From positions 1 to 5,474 of the forward strand of contig JAOZSG010000159.1 of NCBI GenBank assembly GCA_029939785.1: a stretch of 5,474 bases of DNA, read 5' to 3'. The notes below the pieces were generated by a model. That model saw only the letters and a program-made list of their open reading frames with translations, was not told the DNA's origin and did not search any database. Position numbers and translations under genes: made by a program. Below, piece after piece: positions 5,194 to 5,474 of this stretch (the stretch's first letter is position 1; every line of letters starts with the position of its first letter). This DNA is from Fidelibacterota bacterium. GTDB taxonomy: Bacteria; Fidelibacterota; UBA2242; JAFGTP01.

Positions 5194-5474
5194 ATGGAAA
5201 TTAGTTATGGAATATTAGTTGTTTTTGGAATCAGTGTTTTTGGTGGATTATTAAGTGCTTTTGTTGTTAAGAAATTTCGGATTCCTCAGGTTCTCGGATA
5301 TATTATTACAGGAATTATTATAGGACAGAGTGGTTTTAAAATTATTAGTTCTAATGATATTGCCAATTTGGCACCATTTAATTTTTTTGCTCTTGGAATT
5401 ATTGGATTTCTTGTAGGAACAGAAATTAAGATTTATACATTATATCATTTTCATTTTTATTTTTCACTATCATT
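5194..5474 (+). CDS. Second CPA2-family cation:proton antiporter, N-terminal part only
   Basis: The open frame starts with ATG at 5194 and runs off the window edge, giving about 93 residues. The translation begins MEISYGILVVFGISVFGG and contains VKKFRIPQVLGYIITGIIIG (25-44), the same conserved first-helix block as the antiporter at 2259 (KLPSITGYIITGLILGEG), then ALGIIGFLVGTEIK (68-81), aligning with its ALGLIALTIGGEF. It is therefore a paralogous CPA2 antiporter N-terminus, clearly diverged and not a recent duplicate. The catalytic acidic residues lie beyond the visible part, so ion type and any C-terminal regulatory domain cannot be judged. The gene follows the HTH-EIIA stop by 2 nt and has a good AGGAG, so its expression should be tied to that regulator. 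Confidence 0.85.
   Translation, partial: MEISYGILVVFGISVFGGLLSAFVVKKFRIPQVLGYIITGIIIGQSGFKIISSNDIANLAPFNFFALGIIGFLVGTEIKIYTLYHFHFYFSLS

Noticed and set aside
1..5474. CRISPR arrays, tRNA genes, insertion sequences, attachment sites
   Set aside because: No regularly spaced direct repeats, cloverleaf sequences, transposase fragments or terminal inverted repeats were seen on either strand. The excisionase-like HTH at 4535 belongs to an EIIA fusion and is not a mobile-element gene.

Overview
The window is a very AT-rich stretch of bacterial DNA (G+C about 30% or less by eye). It carries one minus-strand housekeeping gene at the left edge and a tightly packed plus-strand run that continues off the right edge. 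Most plus-strand genes have Shine-Dalgarno sequences and very short gaps (12 to 21 nt in the core cluster). The taxon cannot be fixed from this alone. Low G+C, a Crp/Fnr regulator, stand-alone EIIA proteins and an HTH-EIIA fusion beside CPA2 antiporters would fit an uncultured FCB-type lineage (for example Cloacimonadota or Delongbacteria) or a spirochaete-like anaerobe; this is inference. The DUF2953-GerW pair is best known from Firmicutes but is also found outside spore formers.

Left part (1-460): rpsT (ribosomal protein S20) lies on the minus strand as a self-contained unit, with a plausible promoter, a ribosome binding site and a convincing intrinsic terminator. Its upstream region is shared with the divergent plus-strand cluster.

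Middle (461-2237): a basic DUF2953-like membrane-anchored protein is followed by a GerW/YtfJ-family protein, the same order as ytfI-ytfJ in Bacillus. Next comes a Crp/Fnr-family regulator that keeps the cyclic-nucleotide contact residues and has no FNR iron-sulfur cysteines.

Right part (2259-5474): a CPA2 (Kef/NapA-like) cation:proton antiporter with an Asp-Asp motif; an EIIA(Ntr)-like phosphoacceptor fused to a C-terminal PII-like domain; a 192-nt gap with inverted repeats; an excisionase/MerR-type HTH fused to a second EIIA domain; and the start of a second CPA2 antiporter, cut by the window edge.

The alternation antiporter / EIIA-PII-like / HTH-EIIA / antiporter, with no EIIB or EIIC in view, suggests that the EIIA domains are regulatory rather than sugar-transporting. 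A reasonable hypothesis is a cation/pH homeostasis module in which PTS phosphorylation state, and perhaps a small ligand bound by the PII-like domain, adjusts antiporter activity and expression. This linkage is inferred from gene order and domain content only.
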